The notes under the pieces: model-generated | Seen by the model: only the letters and a program-made list of their open reading frames with translations | What the model was told of the DNA's origin: nothing | The model's database searches: none | Made by a program: the position numbers and the translations under genes | In this document: positions 1 through 11,228 of the stretch, piece by piece | Layout of the letters: the number at the start of each line of letters is the position of its first letter | Position numbering within the stretch: the stretch's first letter is position 1 | DNA from: Sympetrum striolatum | Lineage: Eukaryota; Arthropoda; Insecta; Odonata; Libellulidae | NCBI GenBank assembly: GCA_947579665.1 | Contig: OX388350.1 | Span: 82,975,152 to 83,039,151, forward strand | Direction of reading: 5' to 3' | DNA: 64,000 nucleotides

Positions 1-930
1 CCGACTCTCATTGTCAATTTACGCCTAAATTAAACACCCTTTGATGGCTGCTAAGCCGGTCGACTTATCAAAATATGTCGAGGAAAATAGAGGAATACGT
101 AGTGCAAAATATGTGCTTCGGTTTTCTCCTTTATTTAATTCTGAGAATGTAGTAGACCCATACGAATGTAAACTACACTCAAGTAGTTTGAAATATACGA
201 CCTTCTAACTTTCTTAGTTTTCAACATAAAAATCACAGCATACGCGACAACTAAATAATTTTAAACAAAAATACAATTTGTGCTGCGATCGGAACCTCTC
301 TTTCGCTGAATTTTGACTTCAAGTCAATACACTCCTATCAATGTTCTCCTAATATAATCAAAAAAATAACATTCGGGTTGTGGTCGGTGGCGTCTTGCAA
401 CGGCGTTTTCTAAGAACCAGTGAAACCGAAAGTTAATTCTTATCAGTTTATAATTCATCAGTAAACCAGGAGTATCCCCTTCCCGAGACGCGTATTTCGA
501 GGGTCGTCAGGAGGGCCAAAACACAGAAGTAACGAACCACTGGTGGATGAAGAACGCTCATCAAAACTTGTGCTTCGTACATCTCGATCCCGAAAAGGCA
601 ATTAAATGTTCTGTTGCAGCCTAATTGGGCAAATGATTTTCTCAACGTGAATTATAGACGCAAGATACGAAATTTACACAAAAATTAGGATATTTGAGGA
701 TTAATTGCGAATAATATGCTAACAACCAAAATAATGATTACCGCACACCTCGTGGTATTGACTGCTATACATGTGAACGTGTTGAATTTGTTGTTTAGTC
801 CACAGTTCCTCGAAATGAAGTAGAAAGAGGAATTCAAAAGGTAAAGCCTACTGCTTAAACCACAAGAATCATTACCTAGAGATTTTTAAAGCGTGCATAA
901 CGTGAAACCCTCAGGAAATGAAGGAATTAG
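1..930. other. Unassigned AT-rich DNA
   Basis: I see no gene or recognisable repeat here. The longest open frame is 65 codons on the minus strand (448-645), has no family resemblance and is of a length expected by chance in this composition. Confidence 0.5.
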
Positions 931-934
931 GGGT

Positions 935-1165
935 CATGGGCTCGATCTCAGGAGGCACCAAAATCCCTATTTTATTCCAAGAATGTATTGCATGGATTTC
1001 GGGATTTCTTCGAGGCGCTTATGTTAGAAAGTTGTAATTCAATTTATGGCTAAAAGCTAATCATAAAATAAAAGCGAAAAAACTAAGACATTTTCGAAGA
1101 TTATCTTCGGCTCGACGCTTGGTCTTTCCGTAAAAAATGCATCGTTTGCAGAATAAAAAGTGAAA
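935..1165 (+). repeat. Fossil F-E monomer pair of the B-box array family
   Basis: This stretch aligns by eye with the F then E monomers of the main array. The box CATGGGCTCGATCTCAGG at 939-945 is followed by a CCAAAATCCC tract, an ATGTATTGCATGGATTTCGGGATTT tract broken by changes, and a GAGGCGCTT that matches GAGGCACTTCCCGG. A second box, GGCTCGACGC, sits at 1109-1115 and is followed by AAAAAATGCAT. Both cores read GGCTCGA rather than GGTTCGA, and their spacing is 170 against 176 in the array. The identification rests on ordered short matches, not on a computed alignment. Confidence 0.55.
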
Positions 1166-1199
1166 TATTTGTCCTGGGAAGTCGAAACCCGTACCAAAA

Positions 1200-4100
1200 G
1201 AAAAGAAATTAAATGAAGAGTCTTATTTTGGTAGCTTGGTCGTTATATACATAAATTTTTATGCCAGAAAATGATTTTTTAACGTATCTTCAGTTTAATG
1301 ATTATTTCTGAATCATCAGTTTTTATGTATATCTATGAATGTTATTATCTAATGCAATCAATCAAGGGGCTGAAAATGAGGTCCGGATTACTAAGGAATT
1401 ATGATGATATGTTGTCATACTAAAACAGGGTAATGCAAGATATTCAGAATCTGGTCTCTGGAAGTGTTTTCGTTTAATTACTAAACAGACGTGAAAAATA
1501 TATAACGATAGATGTTTGAGCTCAAGTCTTCCACCCTCCGTGCAGATAATCTAACCACTATATTTAATATTTTTACATCATGATAATTTATTAATGAAAA
1601 TTTTATTAGAACCAGAGCTTTTGGAAGAACCATGAACCATTTTCACAACACTTCCATGAATTTAACCTAAGTTCGTAGCTTTATTAATTTTCATGAGTTC
1701 TCTGAAATCCTCAATGGTTGTCTTTTTGAAGCTGATGTAAGCCATGGTTCACTGTGTTGGCATTAGATGATTATAATATAGAATCTTGATGAAGGATTTT
1801 GATCTCTCTTTTCCTAACTTTCCTTATCTCGTGCATCCACGCATTTTCTGTCACCATTTGTCTTCATTTCTATAGCTATTTTTACTGCGTTTTGGCCAAA
1901 ACGATTATCTTCGGTTCCATAATCTTCGTACCGTTTTCGAACACCTTAGGACCTCGTACCTTAGGATGAATTATTATCTGCACTTAGTGGCGATAATTAC
2001 CAATGACAAACAAAGCACCCGTTTCATTTCTGTTTTATGTTTCTAGGCGAGCACGATTCTTCGCGAAATTTCATTCCGTCATCTTTGTTTCTTCAATTGT
2101 TGTCGAATCAACGCCTTCATCATATACATTTTAAATACAAATCTAAAACGTAAAATTTGTTTCTGAGATGTGTCGTAGTACACTTTGTTTCATTAATTCT
2201 GTTTTCTCTAAATATAAACGATAAATGTTTGGTTCTGACTGGTCATTCATCTTTGTCATTATCGTTCCATGATTTCATCATATCATTTGTTCTTTAAGAG
2301 GATTCCATGAATTGGTTAAACCATCAATAGATACCGATCGTTTCGGAGTATGTCTATAAATAGTAAAAAATGCTTTAGTTAGTATTGTGACTGGAAAATG
2401 CTAGAAGTTTACTTTCGATAGCTCATTGTGACAATTTTGAGTGAAAGCAATCAGTCAGAAATAGCAGCAGCTATTCATGTTGAAAAATGGATGAGCGAGA
2501 AACAGATTCAAATACCACATGCGTTTCGACCGGTTTAAAACTATCTCGGTATACATTGAGTATGTGAAGGCGTTATCTCGGACATAGTGATGGATATAAA
2601 TACTCATCGCACGCTTCCAGAGGAGACTTACGACATTTCGAATCTGCTGAGAAAGCGATTCCTCTATAGGTAAACAAATACTAAATACATCGAACCATCT
2701 CATCAAAGGATGACTTCCTGTCTTGCAAATTGAAGTACGGCTCTCCATGTAATTTCATTACAATAACCGCATGAGTATTACTTTTCCATTGGGAGTTACC
2801 ATTAAACAACATCACTCAGCATTTTCCCTAAAACCCGAGCCATAAACAAGTCAGAAGTATAAGTAGATAGAGATTTCCTATATAATTTATGAAAAGGTAA
2901 ATAATAAATGCTTCCTTCTCGAGAAATGTTGGGAGTAGAAATTTATTTGCGTCGCTTTCAGTGAAATAGTTGTGGTGGTAATGAAATAATCCACGTGGAA
3001 TCGGTGCTTATCCGCCTTTGGGAGAGTTTTCCAATAGCTTCGAAGGTACAAAATGTGGACTTTGTATTGTGGTACTATAACGACTTGGGAGCGGCATTTC
3101 CTGAATGGAAGCGAGGAGCTAGGTGGGTCCTTAGGAAAGTCATCAATAATGCGTCTTCATCAAGGTCTCGTTAAAGGACAATGGGGAATGTAAAGAGTAG
3201 GACAAAAGGGAGTGGCCCTGAAATCTTAAAGACGTTGCGGCAAACCGCCTCGAGCCCGTTTGCTTCGAACCCACACGACCGAATCAAAAATGCCGATGGA
3301 ATTTATGAATCATTTCGCGTCGAACTCCTTAATATGAGGATGCACTTGTCGTAATTTAAGTCATATTTTTAGTTAGCTCATTTTTGATTGAATTTTATAC
3401 ATTTGCGCTTATAAAATATGCGAATATATTTATTAACAATTGCTTTGTCCCAAGAATCGCGTTGTTATTTTAAGCCATTGATCACTTACTCTCTTTATTA
3501 CAAGTTACGTAATTATAAAAGGTGAACGCGAAAATAATGTAATTTAAATCGGGAAACGCCAGAGCAGATCGTGAATAACGACTATTTTAGTGCTAAAATA
3601 AACGAGGTGTGCTTAAATAAAAAAGTTCCAAAATAGTAGAAGGGCTTTCCAAAATGTTTTCTATGATTTAGTGAACATATTTGCGTTCGTAAGGATTGAG
3701 GAGTTCCGCTTTGACATATTTTAATTTTAATTGTCCGTTGGTTTTCGCAACGTTTTCGCAATATTTCCTCACCACGATTCGTACACATGCAATCCATATT
3801 TTTCTCAAGTTTCACTTTTGAAAAGTTTGGTACATTCACATTCATTGAATTGCACATTCACATTCATTGAATTGCACATTCACTCTGAAATTTTGTCGAC
3901 ATATTTTTGTCGAAATATTTTTCATTCCTATTTCTTTTTAATAGATTTTCTTTTGGGGTTCATAACTTTGAAATAAGAAACGGGAGACTTTTGGAAACGG
4001 TACCGCTGAATGAATTTTCTTTTTTTTTAATTCACGGAGTAAGGTACAATGGGCTAGATTCAAAAACACCAAGACGGCAAGAATGTTTTGTTTCTAGTGC

Positions 4101-4480
4101 GGGACTTGAAACTTCGCATATTAAAAAAATAGATTAGATATTAAAAAATAATTGGATACTTCATTTTTTTCCTCGTCATTTTTGGATATTTCTACGCGTC
4201 AAAAAATTAAAGGCGGTCAAAATTTAGTAATTTTAACATAAAAGGAGCCCCATTTGGGCATTCAAGTTCGATGCTTTTGAAAGAAGAAGAAACGACGATG
4301 CAGTGTGTGAAATATATCGATAATTGCAGTTTTCGGGTTAAGGATGAGACTTAAATAAAATCCACAGAAAGGCAGATATCTCAATTGGCCAGTTTTCGAG
4401 ATTAAAGTAAGGAATGAAATCAATTGACGAAGCTATCACTATGTGGAACTCCATAACGTTAGTAAGGATAAGAATACTTT
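1200..4480. other. Unassigned DNA, no gene recognised
   Basis: The stretch is AT-rich and non-repetitive to the eye apart from a short tandem duplication at 3832-3883. The longest open frame is 97 codons on the minus strand (2455-2748), with no motif, signal or family I recognise. Nothing here supports an exon call. Confidence 0.45.
3832..3883. repeat. Short tandem repeat, 22-bp unit x ~2.4
   Basis: The unit ACATTCACATTCATTGAATTGC occurs (in pieces of at most 20 bases: ACATTCACATTC then ATTGAATTGC) twice in a row without change, followed by a partial third copy. It is a local duplication with no evident function. Confidence 0.85.
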
Positions 4481-4483
4481 GTC

Positions 4484-4606
4484 TTAGTTCCACAGGATAA
4501 AGAAAGCGGCTGCTGATGGTTATGTTATATATAAACAACAGCTCCAAAAGATGGACTATTTTGATGGTTTTGGAGTTGTTGTTTATATATTAGTTCCACA
4601 GGATAA
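4484..4606. repeat. Small hairpin between two TTAGTTCCACAGGATAA direct repeats
   Basis: The 17-mer TTAGTTCCACAGGATAA occurs at 4484-4500 and again at 4590-4606. Between the copies lies an inverted repeat: arms 4527-4549 and 4568-4590, containing AACAACAGCTCCAAAA and TTTTGGAGTTGTTGTT, with an 18-base loop and one mismatch. The same 17-mer occurs inverted at 5023-5039, where it forms the far end of the larger foldback. The direct copies could be a duplicated end of the foldback or a target duplication around a hairpin insertion. Confidence 0.8.
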
Positions 4607-5039
4607 TTTTTTGTGCGACCAGTTTTGACTAAGGTCTAGTCATCTTCTGACAGAGAATACAAAAAGAGACACACATATATATATATATGAGACAACAACA
4701 AGCATTAGGGGAGGGATAAGTGGGGTGGGTTGGGAAAGGATGAGGGGAGAAGAGGAAGCAGGTTGACGAGAGACAGCAGGGGGGAGGAAGTATAATTATA
4801 AATAATATATAATAATTACATATAAGCATAACCATAATGCTTCCTCCCCCCTGCTGTCGCTCGTAAACCTGCTTCCTCTTCTCCCCTCATCCTTTCCCAA
4901 CCCACCCCACTTATCCCTCCCTTAATGCTAGTTGTTGTCTCATGTATACATGTGTGTGTCCCTTTTTGTTTTCTCTGTCAGAAGATGACTAGACCTTAGT
5001 CGAAACCGGTCGCACAAAAAAATTATCCTGTGGAACTAA
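4590..5039. mobile_element. Foldback element, ~200-bp inverted arms
   Basis: Two arms (4590-4792 and 4838-5039) are near-perfect inverted copies separated by a 45-base AT-rich spacer. Outer ends are TTAGTTCCACAGGATAA and its complement. Next inward comes a tract containing ACCRGTTTYGACTAAGGTCT and AGTCATCTTC. Inside that is a G/A-rich tract whose left arm has a G-quadruplex pattern (4708-4734), matched by a C-rich tract in the right arm. The left arm reads CCAGTTTTGACTAAG where the right arm encodes the CCGGTTTCGACTAAG version, so the arms have diverged slightly. No coding capacity is seen. I cannot assign a superfamily; it abuts the truncated LINE that begins at about 5041. Confidence 0.85.
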
Positions 5040-5040
5040 G

Positions 5041-6051
5041 ATAAAGATGGACCAAATCTTTTCTAGAAAACAGATCTCAGCGAGTTGCGTTAGATGGAGT
5101 TTTATCCGAAGAAATAAGTATCTCATCAGGAGTTCCACAGGGAAGTGTTCTTGGTCCAATCTTATTTCTAATTTACATTAACGACCTCGTAGATAACGTA
5201 AAGAGTAAGGTTAGATTATTTGCCGATGATACCCTGATATACAGAGAGATTTTGACAGAAAACGATTGTAATGTGCTTCAAGACGACCTGGATGTAATAT
5301 CAGGATGGTGTAAAGATTGGCAGCTGGATTAAAATATAAATAAATGCGTTGCCATGAGTTTTACGCGCTCCACAAACATAATTCCCACGCAGTACCAAAT
5401 CTCAGGTCATCCATTAGAGTTAGTTCACGACAACAAATACCTAGGAGTCACGTTTAGCAGTAACTTATCTTTTAAAGAACATATTCGAGATGCGATAGGA
5501 AAAGCGAATAGAATGCAAAGATTAACTGGTAGAACGTTGAGAGGATGCTCATCGAGAGTCAAAGAAATAGCTTACTTTTCTCTTATTCGTCCGAGTCTTG
5601 AATACTGCTGTGCGGTTTGGGACCCACACGAAGTAGGTTTAGTCTCAGATTTAGAGATGGTCCAGCGTAGAGCAGCCCGATTCGTTTGCGGGGATTTCAG
5701 GTTTGATAGCAGCGTTACGGCAATGATAGAGTCCCTCGGTTGGAATTCACTACAGATGAGAAGATCTGAATATCGTCGGAAACTTTTCGAAAAGTTCAAT
5801 CGTTCAGAATTTATAGACGAAGTAAGTGAAATGTTAGTGCCAGTAAGGAGCGAACGCGATCTCCGAGAGGCATCGACGAAGCGTTATAGGGAAGTAATCG
5901 CAAGGACGGATAATTACTTTTGGTCGTTTTTTCCCCAAGCTATTAGAGATGCTAATAGGTAGGAATGAATAATGGTGGTGTATTACACCCCCTGCCATAC
6001 GCCTATGGCGGCTCGCGGGGTATATATCTAAATCTAAATCTAAAATCTAAA
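5041..6051 (+). mobile_element. 5'-truncated non-LTR retrotransposon (CR1/Jockey-like LINE)
   Basis: This is the 3' part of a LINE: the second half of the reverse transcriptase, a C-terminal region, a short 3' UTR, and a tail of repeated ATCTAA units at about 6020-6051. The 3' UTR contains a stem-forming tract, CCCCCTGCCATACGCC then TATGGCGGCTCGCGGGG. The microsatellite-like tail rather than poly(A) is typical of the CR1/L2 and related groups. The left edge coincides with the end of the foldback at 5039, so the 5' part is either truncated or displaced. Two other fragments of the same family lie at 29369-29560 (minus) and 41461-41740 (plus). Confidence 0.9.
5048..5962 (+). pseudogene. LINE reverse transcriptase, C-terminal portion, one in-frame stop
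   Basis: A single frame runs from about 5048 to the TAG at 5960-5962. Its only interruption is a TAA at 5330-5332, where family members usually have leucine (context WQLD*NINKC). Visible reverse-transcriptase motifs in order are FLENRSQRV, SSGVPQGSVLGPILFLIYIN (from 5123), the catalytic FADDT (5219-5233), and NKYLGVTFSSNLSFKEHI. A C-terminal stretch with LRPSLEYCCAVWDP-type sequence and RRAARFV follows. The downstream 202-codon piece starts at the ATG at 5354, but that is only an internal methionine after the stop. No endonuclease domain is present. The near-intact frame suggests a fairly recent insertion. Confidence 0.9.
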
Positions 6052-6184
6052 GTGTTCTTTTCCTTACTAACGAAAGGAAGGAAATCAAATAGGAAAATAA
6101 AGGAAAATGGTGATTGACATGTCCATGTCATGCACTCTGAAAGAAGAAAAACTCTCAACTCATCAGTTACCCTGGTATAGCCCG

Positions 6185-6333
6185 TTCGCGATATAGTGGC
6201 GGATGACGTCGTGCGAGATGAGGAAAAAGTAAAAGAGGTGGGAATTTTGGAGGAGTGACTGCCACGCGCATGCGCAGTAACCGATTTTGGTTCTGCGCAG
6301 TAGGCTACGAAGTGTCCGCCACTATATCGCGAA
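6185..6333. mobile_element. MITE, 149 bp, perfect 19-bp terminal inverted repeats
   Basis: TTCGCGATATAGTGGCGGA at 6185-6203 is matched exactly by its complement at 6315-6333. The interior contains GCGCATGCGCAGTAACCG. A second, more diverged copy lies at 36557-36710 in the opposite orientation and shares the ends and this interior. I see no clear target duplication at either copy, partly because the end TCGCGA is itself palindromic, so the superfamily is undetermined. It has no coding capacity. Confidence 0.85.
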
Positions 6334-6449
6334 CTGTAATATCGTGGACTTTTCATAAGCGCCTTCGAATCCAGTTGTCTTTCATTTTCTTTCGTCGCTG
6401 TCTTGATCATGGCTGTGATGAAATGAAACCCACCGAGGTATGAGTGCAC

Positions 6450-8344
6450 TAATCAAGGTCTCTCCTTACGCCAAGAAAAGCGTTAATCGTAGAGTCATTG
6501 TGCTTCACTAACGCGGTCATGTTTCGCTTAAAGCATTCTGGCTCAGTGAGGAAAGCAAGGGCAAACTACCTCACTCCTCATCGTGCCTAGTAAACCTCAT
6601 TTCTGTCTGCCAGCTCTTAGTATTTTGCTATTTAGATGTACTCTCGTTGACTTCGATGAATGATCCGCCTTTAATAGGCGAATCGATTTCGTGATTAATT
6701 TTCCATTATTCTAGCACATGAACATCGGTGTTACGCAATTTAATTTTAATTTAATCAAATAATTTATAATGAGAAGCACTCTTATTGCTTTTATTTTGGT
6801 GTCAGCGATAAAAATCACTCGAATTATTGCAGTGACATTCTAGAGTAAAATAAATACAGATAAACAACGAAACACGCATTGTTTCTATTTCTTCAGCTCG
6901 TCGAGTGTTCTTAAATTTTGCATTAATTTAGAGTCCTTCATTAGTCGAAGTTTTGGTAACCAAATATACCAACGCTGATGTGTAGTCATTTATTCATACA
7001 TTTACGATTAACAACAACGAATTGATATTTATGTGTATATTCATCAAGAATAGTTTAAATATAAATTTGTACAATTTTGTATAATTTCTCTTGTTATGAG
7101 AAAATCATCTCCTTAGGTGACGTCCAAAATCTATTTATTTCAAAATTCAAACGCAACTTATTATAAAAAAGCAAATTCCATATTACATTAATTCATGCGT
7201 AAATACTCACATTCCGACTTTCTGGATAAAAGCGTTCTTTCCTCGTACATCAAACCTCACACTTAATAATTCTATTCTTATATTCTCCCTTTTCAATTGC
7301 GTTCATTTTCCTTTCAGTTCCCACTCAACCAACTATTTACAATCAACATTCATGTTGGCGGATTTTATTTAATTCCTACTGGAGAATTTTTATTTCCTCA
7401 TTTCGTGATAGTCTGTACCATATTTTAGCCTTTTTAAATTTCCCAAAGATAACCGCTCTTTCTTTATACTTTGTTGGAGTTATTTTGTTACTTTTAGTGT
7501 CGTGTAAATAACCATATTGAATCGACTCTTTATTTACGGCAACTCTTTCAGCTAACCCCAGTTTCGCATGGTAATTAAAACACGCTTTGTATTTTCGCAT
7601 AATAAATGAGAATTCGTGTTAATTATTAATGAGAGAGGGTGATTTTCAATCGCTGGTGTAATTGAATTCTATATTAATCTGCATCGTGAATTCCTGGCCA
7701 CCTTCGGTGATTTTTGATATTTTCATTAAATGAGATATTGATATCATGCAAATTATTACTGAAAATGCATTAAACTTAATTTTGAATAAATCAAATTTGA
7801 AAAGAAGTGATTTTCTTTCCCTATGTCGAAAGGTTAAATAATAACTCAAATATTAGAAGTCATTATTAATGAAGCTTTCAAAGTTTGTCTGTCTGTAAAC
7901 TATTCAAATATGTTCACATTCCATCCTAATGATTCCATTCAGTCAAATCATTAATTTTGCAGAGGAAACCGCTGGATTTCAAGCACCCAATCGAGCCGGG
8001 TTCGAATCTCTTGAAATAATTTTCATAAGTTATATTCGTTTTCATAACTTGTTTTTTCTTCTTTTCCATTCTTTGGAATCGAATCAGCAACTGAAAAGGA
8101 GAATTTAACAAAATCTCTTATTTTGCCATTAGAGTTTTCATTCTAAATTGCTGGATTCTTCATAAAACACCCGGAAAAGGGTTTTCGACTTTTGGCCTCA
8201 CCACTCATCTTTTTACTCAAATAGTGAAATTTCTTTGTCTCCTGTTTTCGGATAATTTGGCTAAATGGTTCCGCCATCTTATGAAAGTGGCGTTTGTACT
8301 GTATGAATGACGAAGGCGAAGTAGGCGAGGGAAATTGACGATCA
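6450..8344. other. Unassigned AT-rich DNA left of the array
   Basis: No gene or clear repeat is seen. A single box-like GGGTTCGAATCTC at about 7998-8010, preceded by GAAACCGCTGG, could be the remnant of a tRNA-derived SINE, but it has no second landmark. Open frames up to 97 codons have no family resemblance. Confidence 0.4.
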
Positions 8345-8956
8345 GGGAAAACTAAAACCTCACTGCATTTCTTATGGAGATAACGGAAACCAATTTTAGG
8401 TACTTCCCGGCATGATATCAACGTCAAACTTTGCACTAAATAAGATCAAGTCCTAACAAGCTATAAATTGTATTCACAGCTGCCGATAGCTCCTGGGTTC
8501 GACATCAGGCATCTCTAAAATTAGTAACTGATATGATTTTTAAGATTTTATTTTTTGAACCATTTCCTGATAATATAGAAACTTTCAACTTGGCAAGTGA
8601 ATACAGATCGTAAATAAATTTCAATTAGGCTGTTTTAGGTTTCCTTGATCGTCCTTGGTTCGATCCCAGAGAGCCATTTACATTATCCCTATGCATTTAA
8701 GATGGGGATAATGGAGTCTTTTTTCAGGACCTTCCCGCTATGGTATGGACTTCAAACTTTGCATTAAATAAGATCAGGTCCTACCAAGTTATAATGTCTA
8801 TTCGCATCTGTCCAGGGATCGGCATCAAGTGTCTCAAATTTATAAATTGCTACGATTTTTAAGAATTTTTAACCCCTTTCCGATAACATTGAACCTTAAA
8901 ACTGGGCATGTCAATAAAGATTATAAATACATTTCATATGCTTGCAGTATGCAAGC
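8345..8956 (+). repeat. Array unit 0, partial and diverged, box on + strand
   Basis: It begins inside a D-type monomer (GCATTTCTTATGGAGATAAC at about 8374), then boxes at 8496-8502 (C type) and 8657-8663 (D/B hybrid: GGTTCGATCCCAGAGAGCC). A degenerate box GGATCGG lies at 8815-8821. Spacings are 161 and 158. It ends directly in the unit-terminal palindrome GCTTGCAGTATGCAAGC (8940-8956) without A or G monomers. It faces unit 1 head to head through a decayed copy of the terminal sequence (8957-8990). Divergence is higher than inside the array, as expected for an array edge. Confidence 0.8.
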
Positions 8957-8972
8957 AACTTTTATATTGGTA

Positions 8973-10050
8973 CAAGTAAAATGTAGCTTGCATACTGCAA
9001 GCAGATTGACAACACTAATTTCATAACGGCATTATGTCGGGACGGTCCCGGAAAGGAAAAAAAGGATTGAAAATATTCTTAAAATTCGCTTTAATTTAAT
9101 TTTTTGGCATCGAACCTGGGTCTTTTTGGTGAAATTTCTATGCAGCACATCAGAAGATCATCTTCTCTAAATAGGTGTGAAAATTCAAGCAGAAATATTG
9201 GCTGCAACTGCCTCAAACGAAGACCTACTTTTCACGAATGTTAATAGCTCTCTGGATTCGAACCAAGGCCGATCTAGGAAATATAAAATGTGTTTTCGAA
9301 ATGTATCTATATGTTCTATATATATGCCGAATTTCAAGTTTTAATATTATTGGGAAGGGGTTCAAGATAATTCTTAAAAATCGAATCAGCGACTGATTGT
9401 AGAGACGCCTGGTGTCGAACCCTGGACGTATTGGAAGCTGTTAATGCACAAAATTACTTGCTAGGACTTGATCTAATTTCATTCAAAGTTTGAAGTCGAT
9501 ATCATACCGGGAAGTACCTAAAATGTGTTTCTGTTATCCCCATAAGAAATGCATTGTGGAGTGCAAATGGCCCTCTGGGATCGAACCAAGGACCCTCAGC
9601 GAATATGTAAAATTTTATAATGAAATATATTTATGATTTCTAACCCCATGCCAAATTTCAAGTTTCCATGCATTCGGAAAGGGGTCCAAAAAAAATCTTA
9701 AAAATCGCCACAATGCATTTTAAACGGCCGATTTTTGCCCCGACCTAGCATCGAACCCAGGATATTTTCCGTTAAACCAATTTATGTTTTCGATAGATCA
9801 TGTTCATATATATAGGCTCCTTGAGTTTTAATTCTCTAACTATACGGGAAGTATTTTTTTTTAATTCCCGAAAATCAAAGCAATGCATTTAAACGGGAAA
9901 AATCGGGACTTTGGGGCCCTCTGGAATCGAACCCATGACACTGAGGATCAAAATCGCAATTTTTCTGGTGGTTACACGTTATGGCCAATATGCCGTAAAA
10001 ATTTCAGCTCAATCACTCTTGTGGTTTAGGCTGTGAGTTTGTATCCTCTC
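8973..10050 (-). repeat. Array unit 1, type I (A-B-C-D-E-F)
   Basis: Complementary cores (TCGAACC on the given strand) lie at A 9110, B 9258, C 9415, D 9581, E 9751 and F 9927, all exact. Spacings are 148, 157, 166, 170 and 176. It starts with the decayed end sequence CAAGTAAAATG and the palindrome GCTTGCATACTGCAAGC at 8986-9002, and ends at GTATCCTCTC before a (TA)n tract. Confidence 0.9.
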
Positions 10051-10126
10051 TATATATATATATATATATATATATCTATTATATATAGATGCTTCTCCGG
10101 ATTCATTCATGTATCCATATATATAT

Positions 10127-11202
10127 ACGAGTAAAATGTAGCTTGCATACTGCAAGCAGATCAGCAATACTAATTTCATATCGGCATCACATCGGGACGG
10201 TCCTCAAAAAGAAAAAAAGGATTTAATTTTTTCTTAAAATTCGCTGAAATTTCATCGTCTGCCATCGAACCCAGGTCTTTACTGTGAACTTACTATGCAG
10301 CACAATAGAACATCATCATCTCTAACTATGTGTAAAAATTCAAGCAGAAATATGGGCTACAACAGCCTCAAAAGACGTTCTAATTTTCACGAATTTAAAT
10401 GGCTCTCTGGATTCGAACCGAGGACGATTTTGGAAATCTAAAAAATGTTTCTGAAAGTTATTTATTATCTCTATCCATATGCCGAATTTAAAGTTTCTAT
10501 ATTATTGGCAAAGGTTTCAAAATAATTCCTAAAAATCGGATCAACTTCTGATTGCAGAGACACCTGGTGTCGATCCCAGGACACATTGATATCTGTGAAT
10601 ACACGGTTTGATTTGCACGGACTTGATCATTCTTTGTACAAAGTCTGAAGTCGATATCATGCCGGGAAGTACCTAAAACCTTTTTCCGTTATCTCCATAA
10701 GAAATGCATTGAGGAATGTAAATGGCTCTCTGGGATCGAACCAAGGACCATCAGCGAATATGTAAAATTTGATTATGAAATATATTTATGATCTCCAACT
10801 TCATGCCGAATTTCAAGTTTCCATGTTATCAGGAAGGGGTCCAAAAAAATCTTAAAAATCGCCACAATGTATTTTAAACGGCCGCTTTTTGCCTTGACCT
10901 TGCATCGAACCCAGGATATTTTCCGTAACACTCATTTATGTTTTCGATAGATCATAACCATATATATTGGCTCCTTGAGTTTTAAGTCCCTACCTATCCG
11001 GCAAGTATTTTTTAAAAATTCCCAAAAATCAACGCAATGCATTTAAATGGGAAAAATCGGGACTTTGGGGCCCTCTGGAATCAAACCCATGACACTGAGG
11101 TTCAAAATCACAATTTTTCTGGTGGTTACACGATATGGCCAATACGTCGTAAAAATTTCAAGCCGATGACGCTTGTGGTTTAGGCTGTGAATTAGTATCC
11201 TA
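10127..11202 (-). repeat. Array unit 2, type I
   Basis: Cores lie at A 10265, B 10413, C 10570 (mutated, GGATCGA in the sense reading), D 10736, E 10905 and F 11081 (mutated, GGTTTGA). Spacings of 148, 157, 167, 169 and 176 are kept across the mutated boxes. The unit starts ACGAGTAAAATG and carries the terminal palindrome GCTTGCATACTGCAAGC. Confidence 0.9.
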
Positions 11203-11228
11203 TCTATATACCTATCTATCTATTATAT

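Noticed and set aside
6003..6449. 148-codon minus-strand frame
   Set aside because: It runs through the LINE 3' UTR and tail and the MITE at 6185-6333; no protein family features.
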